NCBI RefSeq assembly: GCF_004363805.1
Contig: NZ_SNZP01000003.1
Span: forward strand, 62,001 to 126,000
DNA from: Paludibacterium purpuratum
GTDB lineage: Bacteria > Pseudomonadota > Gammaproteobacteria > Burkholderiales > Chromobacteriaceae
Reading direction: 5' to 3'
DNA length: 64,000 nt
The notes under the pieces were generated by a model. It was not told the DNA's origin. It worked only from the letters and a program-made list of their open reading frames with translations, and searched no databases. Position numbers and translations under genes: made by a program. Shown here one piece after another: positions 46,558 to 54,843 of this stretch (positions within the stretch are counted from its first letter, which is position 1; the number at the start of each line of letters is the position of its first letter).

Positions 46558-46713
46558 TTAGGCGGCCGAAGCCATCTTCTTCTTCATCATCTTCTTGTGC
46601 ATCGGCTTGTGTTGCTTTTCCATCTTCTTCATGTGCATCGGCGCCGAGGCATCGGCGGCAAAGGTGGGCAGGGCGATAGCGCAGGCGATCATCATGGCGA
46701 GCAGTTTTTTCAT
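46558..46713 (-). CDS. Tiny exported Met/Lys/His-rich peptide (51 aa)
   Basis: The reading starts MKKLLAMMIACAIALPTFAA, a complete signal peptide with an A-x-A type site. The mature part is about 30 residues made mostly of Met, Lys and His in repeats of the type M-H/K-K-K (for example HMKKMEKQHKPMHKKMMKKK). AAAGGAAA lies upstream of the ATG. The mature peptide is strongly basic and could bind metal through Met/His. I do not recognise a family. A second tiny exported His/Lys-rich gene lies next to it on the same strand. Confidence 0.7.
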   Translation of the reverse strand: MKKLLAMMIACAIALPTFAADASAPMHMKKMEKQHKPMHKKMMKKKMASAA

Positions 46714-46858
46714 GGTAATGCGTTTCCTTTGCTGAATGGACTGAAAGAACCGCGCCCCGATTCGACGCGCGGTATCCGATAATAAGCAATATGAATAAAA
46801 GATGGTAGCCGTATAAAAGAACGGGCCGGCCGCCGCGGGCTCCTACTCGCTGCGTTGC

Positions 46859-47002
46859 TTAGTTCTTTAAGTGATGATCCAGCTCTTGGTGGGCTTTTTT
46901 GTGTAGCACTTTATGAGCTTTGTGGTGGAGGCTTTGTTGTGCGGCAACGGCGGGCAGCACCAAGGACGCTGCAATGAGCGCCACGAATACGCGTTTCATC
47001 AT
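46859..47002 (-). CDS. Tiny exported His/Lys-rich peptide (47 aa)
   Basis: The reading starts MMKRVFVALIAASLVLPAVA, a signal peptide. The mature part of about 27 residues has seven His and six Lys (QQSLHHKAHKVLHKKAHQEL). A good AGGAG lies 8 bases before the first ATG (47002); a second ATG is at 46999. The stop codon is embedded in a long imperfect hairpin ending CGTTCTTTT, a probable terminator. It neighbours the 51-aa gene with similar design, which supports both being real. No known family is recognised. Confidence 0.7.
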   Translation of the reverse strand: MMKRVFVALIAASLVLPAVAAQQSLHHKAHKVLHKKAHQELDHHLKN

Positions 47003-47041
47003 CTCGTCATCTCCTGTGGTGAATAACCGCGAGAACGCGTG

Positions 47042-47911
47042 CTATCGCAGCAAATAATCCAGTGCGATACCGGCAAAGAGTGCGGCGCCAACCCGATTAT
47101 TATCCAGAAAAACCTTGAAGCAGCGCTGGCGGTCGCGGCCCTTGATCTCGCGATACTGAATAATAATCAAAATCACAGAAAATAATACAAAGACATAAAA
47201 TGTGTTGCCGAAGCGCCACTGCAGCCCGAGCCAGGACAGCAGCAGCAGGAAGACCGCATGGCACAGCATGATGGCCAGAACGTCATGGTCGCCGAAGGTA
47301 ATGGCCGAGGTTTTGATGCCGATCTTCAGGTCGTCCGGCTTGTCGGCCATGGCGTAGGCGGTATCGTAGGCGACCACCCAGAAGCCGGTGGCCAGCGTCA
47401 ATAGCCAGGCCGTGCCCGGTACCGTGCCGGTGATGGCGGCGAACGCCATCGGGATGCCGAAGGAGAAGGCGATGCCCAAGTAGGCCTGCGGCAGCGGAAA
47501 GAAACGCTTGGTAAACGGATAACTCGCGGCGACCAGCACGGCGATCACGCTCAATTCCAGCGTCAGTGCGTTGAGCGGCAGGATCAGCAGCAGCGACAAC
47601 AGCGCCAGGCCAGTGGCCAAGAGCAGTGCCTCGCGGCCGCTGACTGCCTTGCGGGCGAACGGTCGGCCGCTGGTACGGGCCACCTGGCCGTCGAAGTCGC
47701 GGTCGGCATAGTCGTTGATCACGCAGCCCGCCGAGCGCATCAGGAAGGTGCCGAGCACGAAGATCGCCAGGATGGCTAGCGGCGGGTGGCCGTTGGATGC
47801 GATCCATATCGCCCACAGGGTCGGCCATAGCAATAGCAGGGTGCCGATCGGCTTGTCGATTCGCATCAACTGGCAGTACAGCGCCAGCCGTTGCCGCAGC
47901 GCCGGACTCAT
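47042..47911 (-). CDS. ubiA: 4-Hydroxybenzoate octaprenyltransferase
   Basis: A 289-aa integral membrane prenyltransferase of ubiquinone synthesis. The two Asp-rich Mg-diphosphate motifs are NDYADRDFD and [12 protein letters not shown]. It begins [24 protein letters not shown], typical of UbiA. It overlaps the ubiC stop by four bases (ATGA), so the two consecutive pathway steps are co-translated. Confidence 0.96.
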   Translation of the reverse strand: MSPALRQRLALYCQLMRIDKPIGTLLLLWPTLWAIWIASNGHPPLAILAIFVLGTFLMRSAGCVINDYADRDFDGQVARTSGRPFARKAVSGREALLLATGLALLSLLLILPLNALTLELSVIAVLVAASYPFTKRFFPLPQAYLGIAFSFGIPMAFAAITGTVPGTAWLLTLATGFWVVAYDTAYAMADKPDDLKIGIKTSAITFGDHDVLAIMLCHAVFLLLLSWLGLQWRFGNTFYVFVLFSVILIIIQYREIKGRDRQRCFKVFLDNNRVGAALFAGIALDYLLR

Positions 47912-48438
47912 AGGAAGGTCTCCAACACGGGTAGAAAGACTTCGCAGACGTTCAACGCGGCCGCATCGAGGATGAAATTCGAGCGCCGGGCGGCATAGCG
48001 CGACGCATCGGACAGATCCAGGCCCCGCGCCAGATTGAACAGCGCCAGACCTGGGTGAAGCTCACGGTAGTGCAAGGGGGCGCGTATAATCTCGCTACTT
48101 CGGTCGAACAGCGTCAGACCCAGCGAGCGGCTGCCGCGCGCCAGCACCGGTTCCCAAATCGGGCAACCGCTCCGGGCGATGCTGCGTGCGACGACGACGC
48201 AAACGCCGTCGAGCATGAGGGCGACATGCCGGGCCGTGAGCGGCGCTCCGGCGTCGAGGCCGATCAGCCCCGCCTCGTCGGGCGCGGCGGCGGAGGGACC
48301 CTGGTATAAGACGCGCACGGAGAAGTCGTGCCCGGTGGCGATCAGTCGCTCGGTCAGGGAGCCTTCTTCCGTGAGGCAGGATCGCATGGCGGGCGAAAGG
48401 TGTGGCGGGTTGCCCGCCCAATATTTATCGGCAAACAT
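47908..48438 (-). CDS. ubiC: Chorismate pyruvate-lyase
   Basis: A 176-aa enzyme that converts chorismate to 4-hydroxybenzoate and pyruvate, the first committed step of ubiquinone synthesis, feeding UbiA. Family features are [12 protein letters not shown]-like [15 protein letters not shown], the Arg in [11 protein letters not shown], and the C-terminal Glu region. The start at 48438 (MFADKYW) lies exactly 7 bases after a good -10 box, so the mRNA is probably leaderless. A further in-frame ATG at 48447 is inside the promoter. Confidence 0.88.
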   Translation of the reverse strand: MFADKYWAGNPPHLSPAMRSCLTEEGSLTERLIATGHDFSVRVLYQGPSAAAPDEAGLIGLDAGAPLTARHVALMLDGVCVVVARSIARSGCPIWEPVLARGSRSLGLTLFDRSSEIIRAPLHYRELHPGLALFNLARGLDLSDASRYAARRSNFILDAAALNVCEVFLPVLETFL

Positions 48439-48445
48439 GGCACAC

Positions 48446-48474
48446 ATTATGCCAAACGTAAGGTTCGCTGTCCC
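48446..48474 (-). promoter_or_regulatory. Promoter of ubiC-ubiA
   Basis: GGGACA (48469-48474), a 17-base spacer and CATAAT (48446-48451) on the minus strand; the -10 ends 7 bases before the ATG. Confidence 0.6.
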
Positions 48475-48519
48475 GTGCCGGCCTGGCGCATGGGGTATCG
48501 ATAAGAATCGAGCGACATC

Positions 48520-48873
48520 ATGTTGAATGCACTGATCTGGCTGTTGGGCTATCAAATCGCGGGCGAGGCCATCTGCCGAGCGCTGTCGCTGCCTGTGCCG
48601 GGGCCAGTATTGGGCATGCTGCTATTGTTCTTGACCCTGTGTGTGCGCCGCACGGTTCCCGATGCATTGCGCGCCACCGTTCCGGGGTTGTTGCGCCATC
48701 TGTCGCTGCTATTCATTCCGGCCGGCGTCGGCGTCGTGCTGTGGCGGTCGCTGCTGGCGCCATTCGCCTGGCAGTTGCTGCTGATCGTCTTCATGGCGAC
48801 ATGCCTCACCTGGCTGGCCGCAGCCGGCCTGCTGCACTGGCTCCGCCGCCCAACGCACGGGAGCCGCGCATGA
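48520..48873 (+). CDS. LrgA/CidA-family membrane protein
   Basis: 117 aa with four hydrophobic segments. It has the family pattern GYQIAGEAICRALSLPVPGPVLGMLLLFL and LLFIPAGVGVV. LrgA-type proteins are holin-like and act with LrgB-type partners in murein hydrolase control or small carboxylate transport. The stop overlaps the start of the LrgB gene. Divergent from ubiC. Confidence 0.88.
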   Translation: MLNALIWLLGYQIAGEAICRALSLPVPGPVLGMLLLFLTLCVRRTVPDALRATVPGLLRHLSLLFIPAGVGVVLWRSLLAPFAWQLLLIVFMATCLTWLAAAGLLHWLRRPTHGSRA

Positions 48874-49580
48874 ACGCCGCGCTCGACGCGATCCGGCATT
48901 CGCCGTTGACTGGGCTATTTCTCACGTTGCTGGCCTACCGGCTGGCCATCGCGCTCAACCGACGTTGCCACGGCCACCCGTTGACCAATACCGTGCTGGT
49001 CGGCGTACTGCTCGTTATCTCGGTGTTGTGGGGCTCGGGCATGCAATACCAGGAATATATGTCAGGCGCGCGCTTCATCCATCTGCTGCTTGGTCCGGCC
49101 ACCGTGGCGCTGGCGGTACCGCTGTACGACAACCTGCATCATCTGAAGCGCAGCGCGCCGGCATTGTTTTTTGCGCTGCTGTTCGGCGGCGTGGTCGGCA
49201 TCCTGTCTGGCGCGGTGCTCGGCCAGTTGTTCGGCCTGCCTCGTCCTATCCTGTTGTCCATCCTGCCGCGATCGGCGACCACGCCGATCGCCATGGGGAT
49301 CGCCGAGCAGGTGGGGGGCATTCCATCGGTGGCGGCGGCCTGCGTCATTCTGACCGGTATCGTCGGCGCCGCCATGCTCGGGCCGTTGCGCCAGCGCTTT
49401 CCTCGGCTGGACGATCTGACGCTGGGCTTCGCCACCGGTATCGCCGCCCATGGCGTCGGCACGGCGCGCGCCCTGCAGTTGTCGGAAACCGCCGGTGCTT
49501 TCGCCGGCCTGGCCATGGGACTCAACGGCCTCATGACGGCCGTGCTGGTGCCATTGTTTTGCAGTATTCTGCAGTTATAA
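48870..49580 (+). CDS. LrgB/CidB-family membrane protein
   Basis: 236 aa, highly hydrophobic. It has the LrgB signature LLGPATVALAVPLY, the ILPRSATTPIAM motif and GFATGIAAHGVGTARAL near the C-terminus. Translationally coupled to the LrgA-type gene (ATGA). The pair may export or import glycolate- or pyruvate-like acids or influence autolysis; sequence alone cannot decide. Confidence 0.9.
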   Translation: MNAALDAIRHSPLTGLFLTLLAYRLAIALNRRCHGHPLTNTVLVGVLLVISVLWGSGMQYQEYMSGARFIHLLLGPATVALAVPLYDNLHHLKRSAPALFFALLFGGVVGILSGAVLGQLFGLPRPILLSILPRSATTPIAMGIAEQVGGIPSVAAACVILTGIVGAAMLGPLRQRFPRLDDLTLGFATGIAAHGVGTARALQLSETAGAFAGLAMGLNGLMTAVLVPLFCSILQL

Positions 49581-49610
49581 CTGGTTCGAATTTTAAAACA
49601 TGGAGGGGCG

Positions 49611-50069
49611 ATGGATCTGATTCTATGGCGTCACGCCGAGGCCGAGGAGGGCTCGGACGATCTGCACAGGGCGCTGACCCGCAAGGGGCAGCAGCAAGGG
49701 CGCAGCATGGCGGCATGGCTTAGCCAGCGTTTGCCTGACGACTATGTGGTACTGGCCTCCGAGGCGAAGCGTTCGAAGCAGACCGCCGCCTTTCTCAGCA
49801 AGGGCTACCAGGTGGATGCCGGGCTTAACCCCGGTGCGGCGCTGGAAGACGTGCTGGCGGTGATCGACCAGTACCACGAGGTGGACACGGTGGTGTTGGT
49901 CGGCCACCAACCCTATCTCGGTCGCTTGGCTGCGCGGCTGATGTCCGGCGATCCGCAATACTGGAACATCAAGAAGGGCGCCATTTGGTGGCTGGGACTA
50001 CGTCACCAGACCGGTGGCGACCCGGTGCGACTCAAGGCCATGATCACCCCTGGCATGTTGGATGATTGA
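49611..50069 (+). CDS. sixA: Phosphohistidine phosphatase SixA
   Basis: 152 aa of the histidine-phosphatase (RHG) fold. It has LILWRHAEAEEG with the catalytic RH at the N-terminus, LTRKGQQQGRSMA, SEAKRSKQTA, and the second His in LVGHQPYLG. SixA dephosphorylates phosphohistidine, for example on NPr of the nitrogen PTS. GGAGGGGCG precedes the ATG. Confidence 0.92.
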   Translation: MDLILWRHAEAEEGSDDLHRALTRKGQQQGRSMAAWLSQRLPDDYVVLASEAKRSKQTAAFLSKGYQVDAGLNPGAALEDVLAVIDQYHEVDTVVLVGHQPYLGRLAARLMSGDPQYWNIKKGAIWWLGLRHQTGGDPVRLKAMITPGMLDD

Positions 50070-50088
50070 CTTACGCTACAATGGCGGC

Positions 50089-50766
50089 ATGAAACAGTTT
50101 TTTCTTATATTGTTTGCGCTTCTCCTGGCAATGCCAGCCATGGCCGCCAATCAGAATATGGCGCTCTTGGAGCAGTTGGCGCGTAGTTACGTCAAAGGCG
50201 AGCTCAGCCAACGGCCGCAGGCGACCTTCCGATTGGGGAAACTCGACCGCAGGCTGGCGGTGCCCGCCTGCGTCGATCCCCAGATTGCCTGGAGCGACGG
50301 TGCCGAGCCGAGCGGCAATACCTTCTTGGACATCTATTGCCTGTCGCCCGGCTGGCGGTTGCGTCTGCCGGTCTCGATCAGCGACGCCGCGATGGGGCTG
50401 ATTCTGACCCGGCCGGTGCGCGCCGGCGATATGCTCGGTCCGGATGATATTCGGCAAGTGCCGCTACCCGATTCGTCCATGGCGCGCGACATTCTGGCGG
50501 ATCCGGCTCAAGTGGTTGGACAGAGCATGACAAGTGGCGCGGCGGCCGGAATCTGGTTGAGAAGCTTTATGGTCAGGCCGCCATTTGTTGTGAAAATGAA
50601 TCAGCGCGTCAAGGTGGTGGTCAGCGGCGACGGTTTCAGCGTCGAAGCCGAGGGGGTCGCCATCGCCAATGGCCGCGCGGGTGACGTGGTTCCGGTGCGT
50701 ATGCCCAACGGGCAGTTGTTGCGTGGCGTGGCGGGACAGGATGGTGTGGTCAGCCTATCCAATTAA
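50089..50766 (+). CDS. flgA: Flagellar P-ring assembly chaperone FlgA
   Basis: 225 aa with a signal peptide (QFFLILFALLLAMPAMA). The C-terminal SAF-like domain has RPVRAGDMLGPDDIRQVPLP and VRPPFVVKMNQRVKVVVSGDGFSVEAEGVAI, ending PVRMPNGQLLRGV, which is typical of FlgA. A start at 50062 would add a non-signal leader and overlap sixA; 50089 is preferred. It heads a flgA-flgM-flgN group; the rest of the flagellar genes are elsewhere. Confidence 0.92.
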   Translation: MKQFFLILFALLLAMPAMAANQNMALLEQLARSYVKGELSQRPQATFRLGKLDRRLAVPACVDPQIAWSDGAEPSGNTFLDIYCLSPGWRLRLPVSISDAAMGLILTRPVRAGDMLGPDDIRQVPLPDSSMARDILADPAQVVGQSMTSGAAAGIWLRSFMVRPPFVVKMNQRVKVVVSGDGFSVEAEGVAIANGRAGDVVPVRMPNGQLLRGVAGQDGVVSLSN

Positions 50767-50794
50767 AATAATTGCTCATGTAATTGCTATTTGA

Positions 50795-50802
50795 GACGAT
50801 AA
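50795..50802 (+). promoter_or_regulatory. Possible sigma-28-type -10 box upstream of flgM
   Basis: GACGATAA differs from the sigma-28 -10 consensus GCCGATAA at one position. The matching -35 is poor, so this is tentative. Confidence 0.3.
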
Positions 50803-50841
50803 TACGGGTAACCATGAAGTCTTGAAGGAAGGGGCCCAAAC

Positions 50842-51138
50842 ATGAAAATCGACCAATCGGGCAATATCCAGAACCTTTACCCCACTCAGGGTAAGAGCGC
50901 GAAGCGCAAGAACGACACCGAGTCGACGGGTGGGAATGCGCCATCCTCGCAGGTTGCGATCAATCCGCTGGCAAGCCAGATCAATGCCGTCTCGCAGGAC
51001 ATGGCAGCAGAGCCGTCTTTCGATGTCAGCAAGGTCGAAGCCATTAAGAGCGCGATCGCTTCGGGCAGTTTTCAGATCAATCCGGAAAATATCGCCGATG
51101 GCTTGATTGCCTCGACCAAGCAGCTGCTGGCGGGTTAA
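50842..51138 (+). CDS. flgM: Anti-sigma-28 factor FlgM
   Basis: 98 aa, low-complexity N-terminus (MKIDQSGNIQNLYP...) and the C-terminal helical pair DVSKVEAIKSAIASGSFQINPENIADGLI that binds FliA, which is the family signature. GAAGGAAGGGG precedes the ATG. It is inhibitory until secreted by the completed hook-basal body. Confidence 0.94.
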   Translation: MKIDQSGNIQNLYPTQGKSAKRKNDTESTGGNAPSSQVAINPLASQINAVSQDMAAEPSFDVSKVEAIKSAIASGSFQINPENIADGLIASTKQLLAG

Positions 51139-51173
51139 GTCGGCGCGGATGATAGTTAGAAATTCGGGTGGGT

Positions 51174-51638
51174 ATGGCGGATATTGAATTGTTTGCCAAA
51201 CTGTGCCGGGACGAAACCGAACAGGTGTCCCGGCTTATTGCTTTTCTGGAACAGGAACAGCAGGCGCTGATCGCCGGCGAGGCGTTGCGCCTGGAGGCGC
51301 TGGCCGATGAGAAGGGCCGCGCGCTGGAAGCGCTGGCGCTCGTCAGTCGAGAGCGTCAGCTTTGGCTGCGGGCTCAGGGCGTCACCGATCGCGAGTCGGT
51401 GCTAACCTGGCTTAAGGACAAACCGCAAGCCTGCGAGGCCTGGTTTCTGTTGGAGAGCTCATTGGGCCGTGCCATGGCGCTCAACGAGTTCAATGGCAAG
51501 CAGATCAATCTCGGCTTGCACCGGACACACGAAGCGTTGGGCGTGCTCAAATCGGCTGCGGCATCGATGATGTCTTACGGGCCGGACGGTGCGCAGGCGG
51601 AAGTGCCGATCGGCGGCCGGCACTTGGGATCGGCCTGA
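51174..51638 (+). CDS. flgN: Flagellar export chaperone FlgN
   Basis: A 154-aa helical protein of the FlgN family. Coiled-coil-like N-terminal half (LCRDETEQVSRLIAFLEQEQQALIAG) and a C-terminal NGKQINLGLHRTHEALGVL motif that binds the hook-filament junction proteins FlgK and FlgL. The ATG at 51174 follows GGGTGG closely; a GTG at 51168 is also in frame. Directly after flgM, as usual. Confidence 0.88.
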   Translation: MADIELFAKLCRDETEQVSRLIAFLEQEQQALIAGEALRLEALADEKGRALEALALVSRERQLWLRAQGVTDRESVLTWLKDKPQACEAWFLLESSLGRAMALNEFNGKQINLGLHRTHEALGVLKSAAASMMSYGPDGAQAEVPIGGRHLGSA

Positions 51639-51702
51639 GGCGTGATCGTCCGGTGGTAGTTGTGGTATCTTCCTATTGGGCCTGGACAACCATTCAAAAA
51701 CA

Positions 51703-52623
51703 ATGACCCTGCTATCACTGATTTTCGCACTGGGGCTCGAGCAAATCCGCCCGCTCGGCAATCGCAACCGTGTCTGGCTGCTGTTCATTCGTTACGCCAA
51801 TCATCTCGAGCGCAATCTGAATGCCGGCTCCAACCGTCACGGCGTGTTCGCCTGGTTGATCGCCATCCTGCCGCCGATGCTGCTATCCGTGGCCGTCTAC
51901 TACGGCCTGCGTGCTCTCAGCCCGGTGCTGGCGCTGCTATGGAATGTGTTCGTGCTGTACCTGACCATGGGGTTCCGCCATTTCTCCAGCGCGTTTTCCG
52001 AGATTTCGCTCGCCTTGGCGGAAGGGCGTGAACTGGATGCTCGTCAGGCACTGTCGCGCTGGACCGGTCAACCGAGCAGCGAACTGTCCGTCAACGAGAT
52101 CGCGCGCCTTGCCATCGAGCAGGGTGTGATGGACAGCTACCGTTTCGTGTTCGGCACCATGTTCTGGTTCGTCCTGTTGCCGGGGCCGTCCGGTGCCCTG
52201 TTGTACCGGCTGAGCCAGATGTTGTATCAGAAATGGGGCAGTCGCCCGCTGACCGAAGACCGTTTCGGCCAGTTCGCCGACCGCGCGGCCACTTGGCTTG
52301 ATTGGCTGCCGGTTCGTTTGACCGCTGCAAGCTTCGCCGTGATGGGCGACTTCGAAGATGCGGTGTATTGCTGGCGTTCCCAGGCGCGGGCCTGGGGCGA
52401 TTACGCCAACGGCATCCTGCTGGCTTCGGCCGCCGGTGCGCTCGGCATCCGTCTGGGCGACCCGCTGAAGCAGGACTATACCGTCAAGTTCCGACCAGAG
52501 CTCGGTCTTGGCGACGAAGCCGATCCGAACTATCTGCGTAGTGCCGTCGGGTTGATTTGGCGCTCCGCCCTGTTGTGGCTGCTGGTCATCCTACTGATGA
52601 GCGTGGCCAGTCTGCTGGGCTGA
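51703..52623 (+). CDS. CobD/CbiB-family-like integral membrane protein
   Basis: 306 aa with several hydrophobic segments (about 5-20, 45-75, 85-105, 150-175, 285-305). It resembles the CbiB/AmpE-type family seen in betaproteobacteria: SLIFALGLEQIRPL at the N-terminus, FRHFSSAFSEISLAL, and EDAVYCWRSQA. No cobalamin genes are near, so true cobinamide synthase activity is doubtful. The ATG start has no clear Shine-Dalgarno. A TTG at 51676 is in frame. Confidence 0.7.
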   Translation: MTLLSLIFALGLEQIRPLGNRNRVWLLFIRYANHLERNLNAGSNRHGVFAWLIAILPPMLLSVAVYYGLRALSPVLALLWNVFVLYLTMGFRHFSSAFSEISLALAEGRELDARQALSRWTGQPSSELSVNEIARLAIEQGVMDSYRFVFGTMFWFVLLPGPSGALLYRLSQMLYQKWGSRPLTEDRFGQFADRAATWLDWLPVRLTAASFAVMGDFEDAVYCWRSQARAWGDYANGILLASAAGALGIRLGDPLKQDYTVKFRPELGLGDEADPNYLRSAVGLIWRSALLWLLVILLMSVASLLG

Positions 52624-52641
52624 ACATGCGCCATCCCCCCG

Positions 52642-52674
52642 CGCCGCCTTGACTGGGCGGCGTCGGCATTTTTG
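52642..52674 (+). terminator. Hairpin after the CbiB-like gene
   Basis: A 7-bp GC stem CGCCGCC / GGCGGCG with a 7-base loop, followed after CGGCA by a T run. Confidence 0.5.
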
Positions 52675-52742
52675 CCCCGCGAGGGTATGTGGTACGGCGC
52701 CGCGAAGCGGCGCTGCTAAAGATTCAAAAGTGGAGATATCAA

Positions 52743-54062
52743 ATGTCATTTTCCGAGCTTGGCCTGTCGCCGGAGTTGCTCCGCGCCATCGGCGAGCAGG
52801 GCTATAACGAGCCCACCCCGATCCAGGCCAAGGCCATCCCCCTGGTGCTGACCGGCCGCGACATGCTGGCCGCGGCCCAGACCGGTACCGGCAAAACGGC
52901 GGCTTTCATGCTGCCGATCCTCGAACGCCTGAAGAAATACGCCAACCCCAGCGCTTCGCCGGCCATGCATCCGGTGCGTGCGCTGATCTTGTCGCCGACG
53001 CGCGAACTAGCCGATCAGATCGGCGTCAACGTCAAGGCCTACACCCGCTATCTGCCCTTGCGCGCCACCACGATCTTCGGCGGCGTCAATATGGATCCGC
53101 AAGTCGCCGAACTGCGCCGTGGCGTCGAAATCCTGATCGCCACGCCGGGGCGGCTACTCGACCATGTGTCGCAAAAGACCGTGCAGCTCAATCGTGTCGA
53201 CGTGCTGGTGCTCGACGAGGGCGACCGCATGCTGGATATGGGCTTCATCCAGGATATCCGCAAGATCATGGCGCTCTTGCCGCGCGAGCGGCAGACGCTG
53301 CTGTTCTCCGCGACTTTCGCCTCGGAAATCAAAAAGCTTGCCGAAGATTTCATGCGCGATCCGCAGGTGGTCGAAGTGGCGCGTCAGAACTCGACCAACG
53401 ATGACGTCGAGCAATTGGTTTACGCTGCCGACGGTTGGCAGAAGCGCAAGCTGCTGTCGCACCTGATTCGCAGCCGCGACATGGGCCAGGTGATCGTGTT
53501 TTGCAAGACCAAGCTCAGCGCCGATCAATTGTCGCGCGATTTGAAGCGAGACGGGCACGCCGCCGAGGCTATCCACGGCGACAAGGCCCAGGCTGCGCGG
53601 CTGGAAACGCTGGCGGCCTTCAAGGACGGCGCGATCCGCGTGCTGGTGGCGACCGACGTGGCGGCGCGTGGACTGGATATCAGCGAATTACCCTATGTGG
53701 TCAACTTCGAATTGCCGAATGCGCCGGAAGATTATGTGCATCGTATCGGCCGTACCGGCCGGGCCGGCGCCTCGGGAGTGGCTATTTCCCTGATGTCGCA
53801 GGAAGAGAGCCGTCAGCTCGATGCGATCAACAAGCTGATTCGCAAGAACTTGGAGGCCCAGCCGGTCGACGGCTTCTGGCCGTCGTGGATGCCGCGTCCC
53901 GCTGCGCCTGTCCATCACATGCCGGCGGCCGATGCGTTGACCGGCGCGCCCGAGGGCATCAAGCAACCCAGGGCGGTTCGTCGCGGTCGCGGCAAACTGC
54001 AGCGGGAAATCCCGGCACTGCTGCTGCCGCCGCGTTACAAGGTAAGTGCGCCACCGCGCTGA
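52743..54062 (+). CDS. rhlE: DEAD-box RNA helicase of the RhlE type, with DEGD motif II
   Basis: A 439-aa ATP-dependent RNA helicase. Q motif FSELGLSPELLRAIGEQGYNEPTPIQ, motif I AAQTGTGKTA, Ib TPGRLLDH, III SATF, V TDVAARGLDI and VI HRIGRTGRAG are all canonical. Motif II reads DEGD in VLVLDEGDRMLDMGF rather than DEAD, an Ala-to-Gly change. The C-terminal tail is short and basic. GGAGA precedes the ATG at 52743. The gene is monocistronic. Confidence 0.92.
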   Translation: MSFSELGLSPELLRAIGEQGYNEPTPIQAKAIPLVLTGRDMLAAAQTGTGKTAAFMLPILERLKKYANPSASPAMHPVRALILSPTRELADQIGVNVKAYTRYLPLRATTIFGGVNMDPQVAELRRGVEILIATPGRLLDHVSQKTVQLNRVDVLVLDEGDRMLDMGFIQDIRKIMALLPRERQTLLFSATFASEIKKLAEDFMRDPQVVEVARQNSTNDDVEQLVYAADGWQKRKLLSHLIRSRDMGQVIVFCKTKLSADQLSRDLKRDGHAAEAIHGDKAQAARLETLAAFKDGAIRVLVATDVAARGLDISELPYVVNFELPNAPEDYVHRIGRTGRAGASGVAISLMSQEESRQLDAINKLIRKNLEAQPVDGFWPSWMPRPAAPVHHMPAADALTGAPEGIKQPRAVRRGRGKLQREIPALLLPPRYKVSAPPR

Positions 54063-54165
54063 GTGGGTGATTGTCAATTTAATTCTTAATTAAATATCCT
54101 CACTGCATATGAGTTTTCGCTCATGCTTGTCTTCCTGCCCCGGAAAACATGATGGAGTGAGAGCG

Positions 54166-54795
54166 ATGTCAGTGCAGAGCTTCGACGAGTTTTACCGCGG
54201 CCATACAAATCTGTATGGCCTGGCCCCAATGGGGCAGTTGGTCCATTACATGCAAACATATAGCGTGCGCGGCCCAGGCCTCGCACTCGACCTTGGCTGT
54301 GGCCAGGGACGCAACGCGTTTCACCTCGCGCGCTGTGGCTATGATGTGACCGCGGTAGATTGCTCGGGCGTCGCCATAGCCCAACTCAGGCAACATGCTG
54401 CCGATGAGAAGCTGAGCATCCAGGGGGTGCACGGCGATATTGCACAGTTCCCGATTCAACCGTTTGCCTATCGGCTGATCGTGGCCAATACCTCGCTGGA
54501 TCATCTCGCCAAGGACGATGGCCTGCGCATGGCGCAGGCCATGGTAGCGGGTTTGGCGCCTGGCGGTTATTTATACGCGGCCGTGTTTCTCGACGATGAC
54601 CCCGGCTGCAGCCATCTAGGCAGCGCCAGCGAAACCGCCGGCCATATCCGGCACTACTATCGCTCGGGGGAACTGCGTGAAACATTCGAGGGTTTGACCC
54701 TGCTCTCCTATCAAGAAGAGTGGGCGTTGGATCTATCGCATGGCGAGCCGCACTATCACAGCACCGCCTTTTTATTCGCGCGGCACGATGACTAG
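54166..54795 (+). CDS. SAM-dependent methyltransferase (TehB-like)
   Basis: A 209-aa class I methyltransferase. Motif I is ALDLGCGQGRNAFHLA, then VTAVDCSGVAI, and HGDIAQFPI. Order and residues resemble TehB (tellurite) and other small-molecule methyltransferases; the substrate is unknown. The ATG at 54166 follows GGAGTGAGAGCG. The upstream 100 bases are AT-rich with a small hairpin CATGAG..GCTCATG. Confidence 0.8.
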   Translation: MSVQSFDEFYRGHTNLYGLAPMGQLVHYMQTYSVRGPGLALDLGCGQGRNAFHLARCGYDVTAVDCSGVAIAQLRQHAADEKLSIQGVHGDIAQFPIQPFAYRLIVANTSLDHLAKDDGLRMAQAMVAGLAPGGYLYAAVFLDDDPGCSHLGSASETAGHIRHYYRSGELRETFEGLTLLSYQEEWALDLSHGEPHYHSTAFLFARHDD

Positions 54796-54830
54796 CTGTT
54801 GTGTTTGACTGCCATAGGGCGCGAATCCGA

Positions 54831-54836
54831 TATACT
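54831..54836 (+). promoter_or_regulatory. -10 box of srkA, 7 bases before the ATG
   Basis: TATACT ends 7 bases before the srkA ATG, so the transcript should start at or beside the A of AUG. A clear -35 at standard spacing is not visible. Confidence 0.45.
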
Positions 54837-54843
54837 GCGCTCC

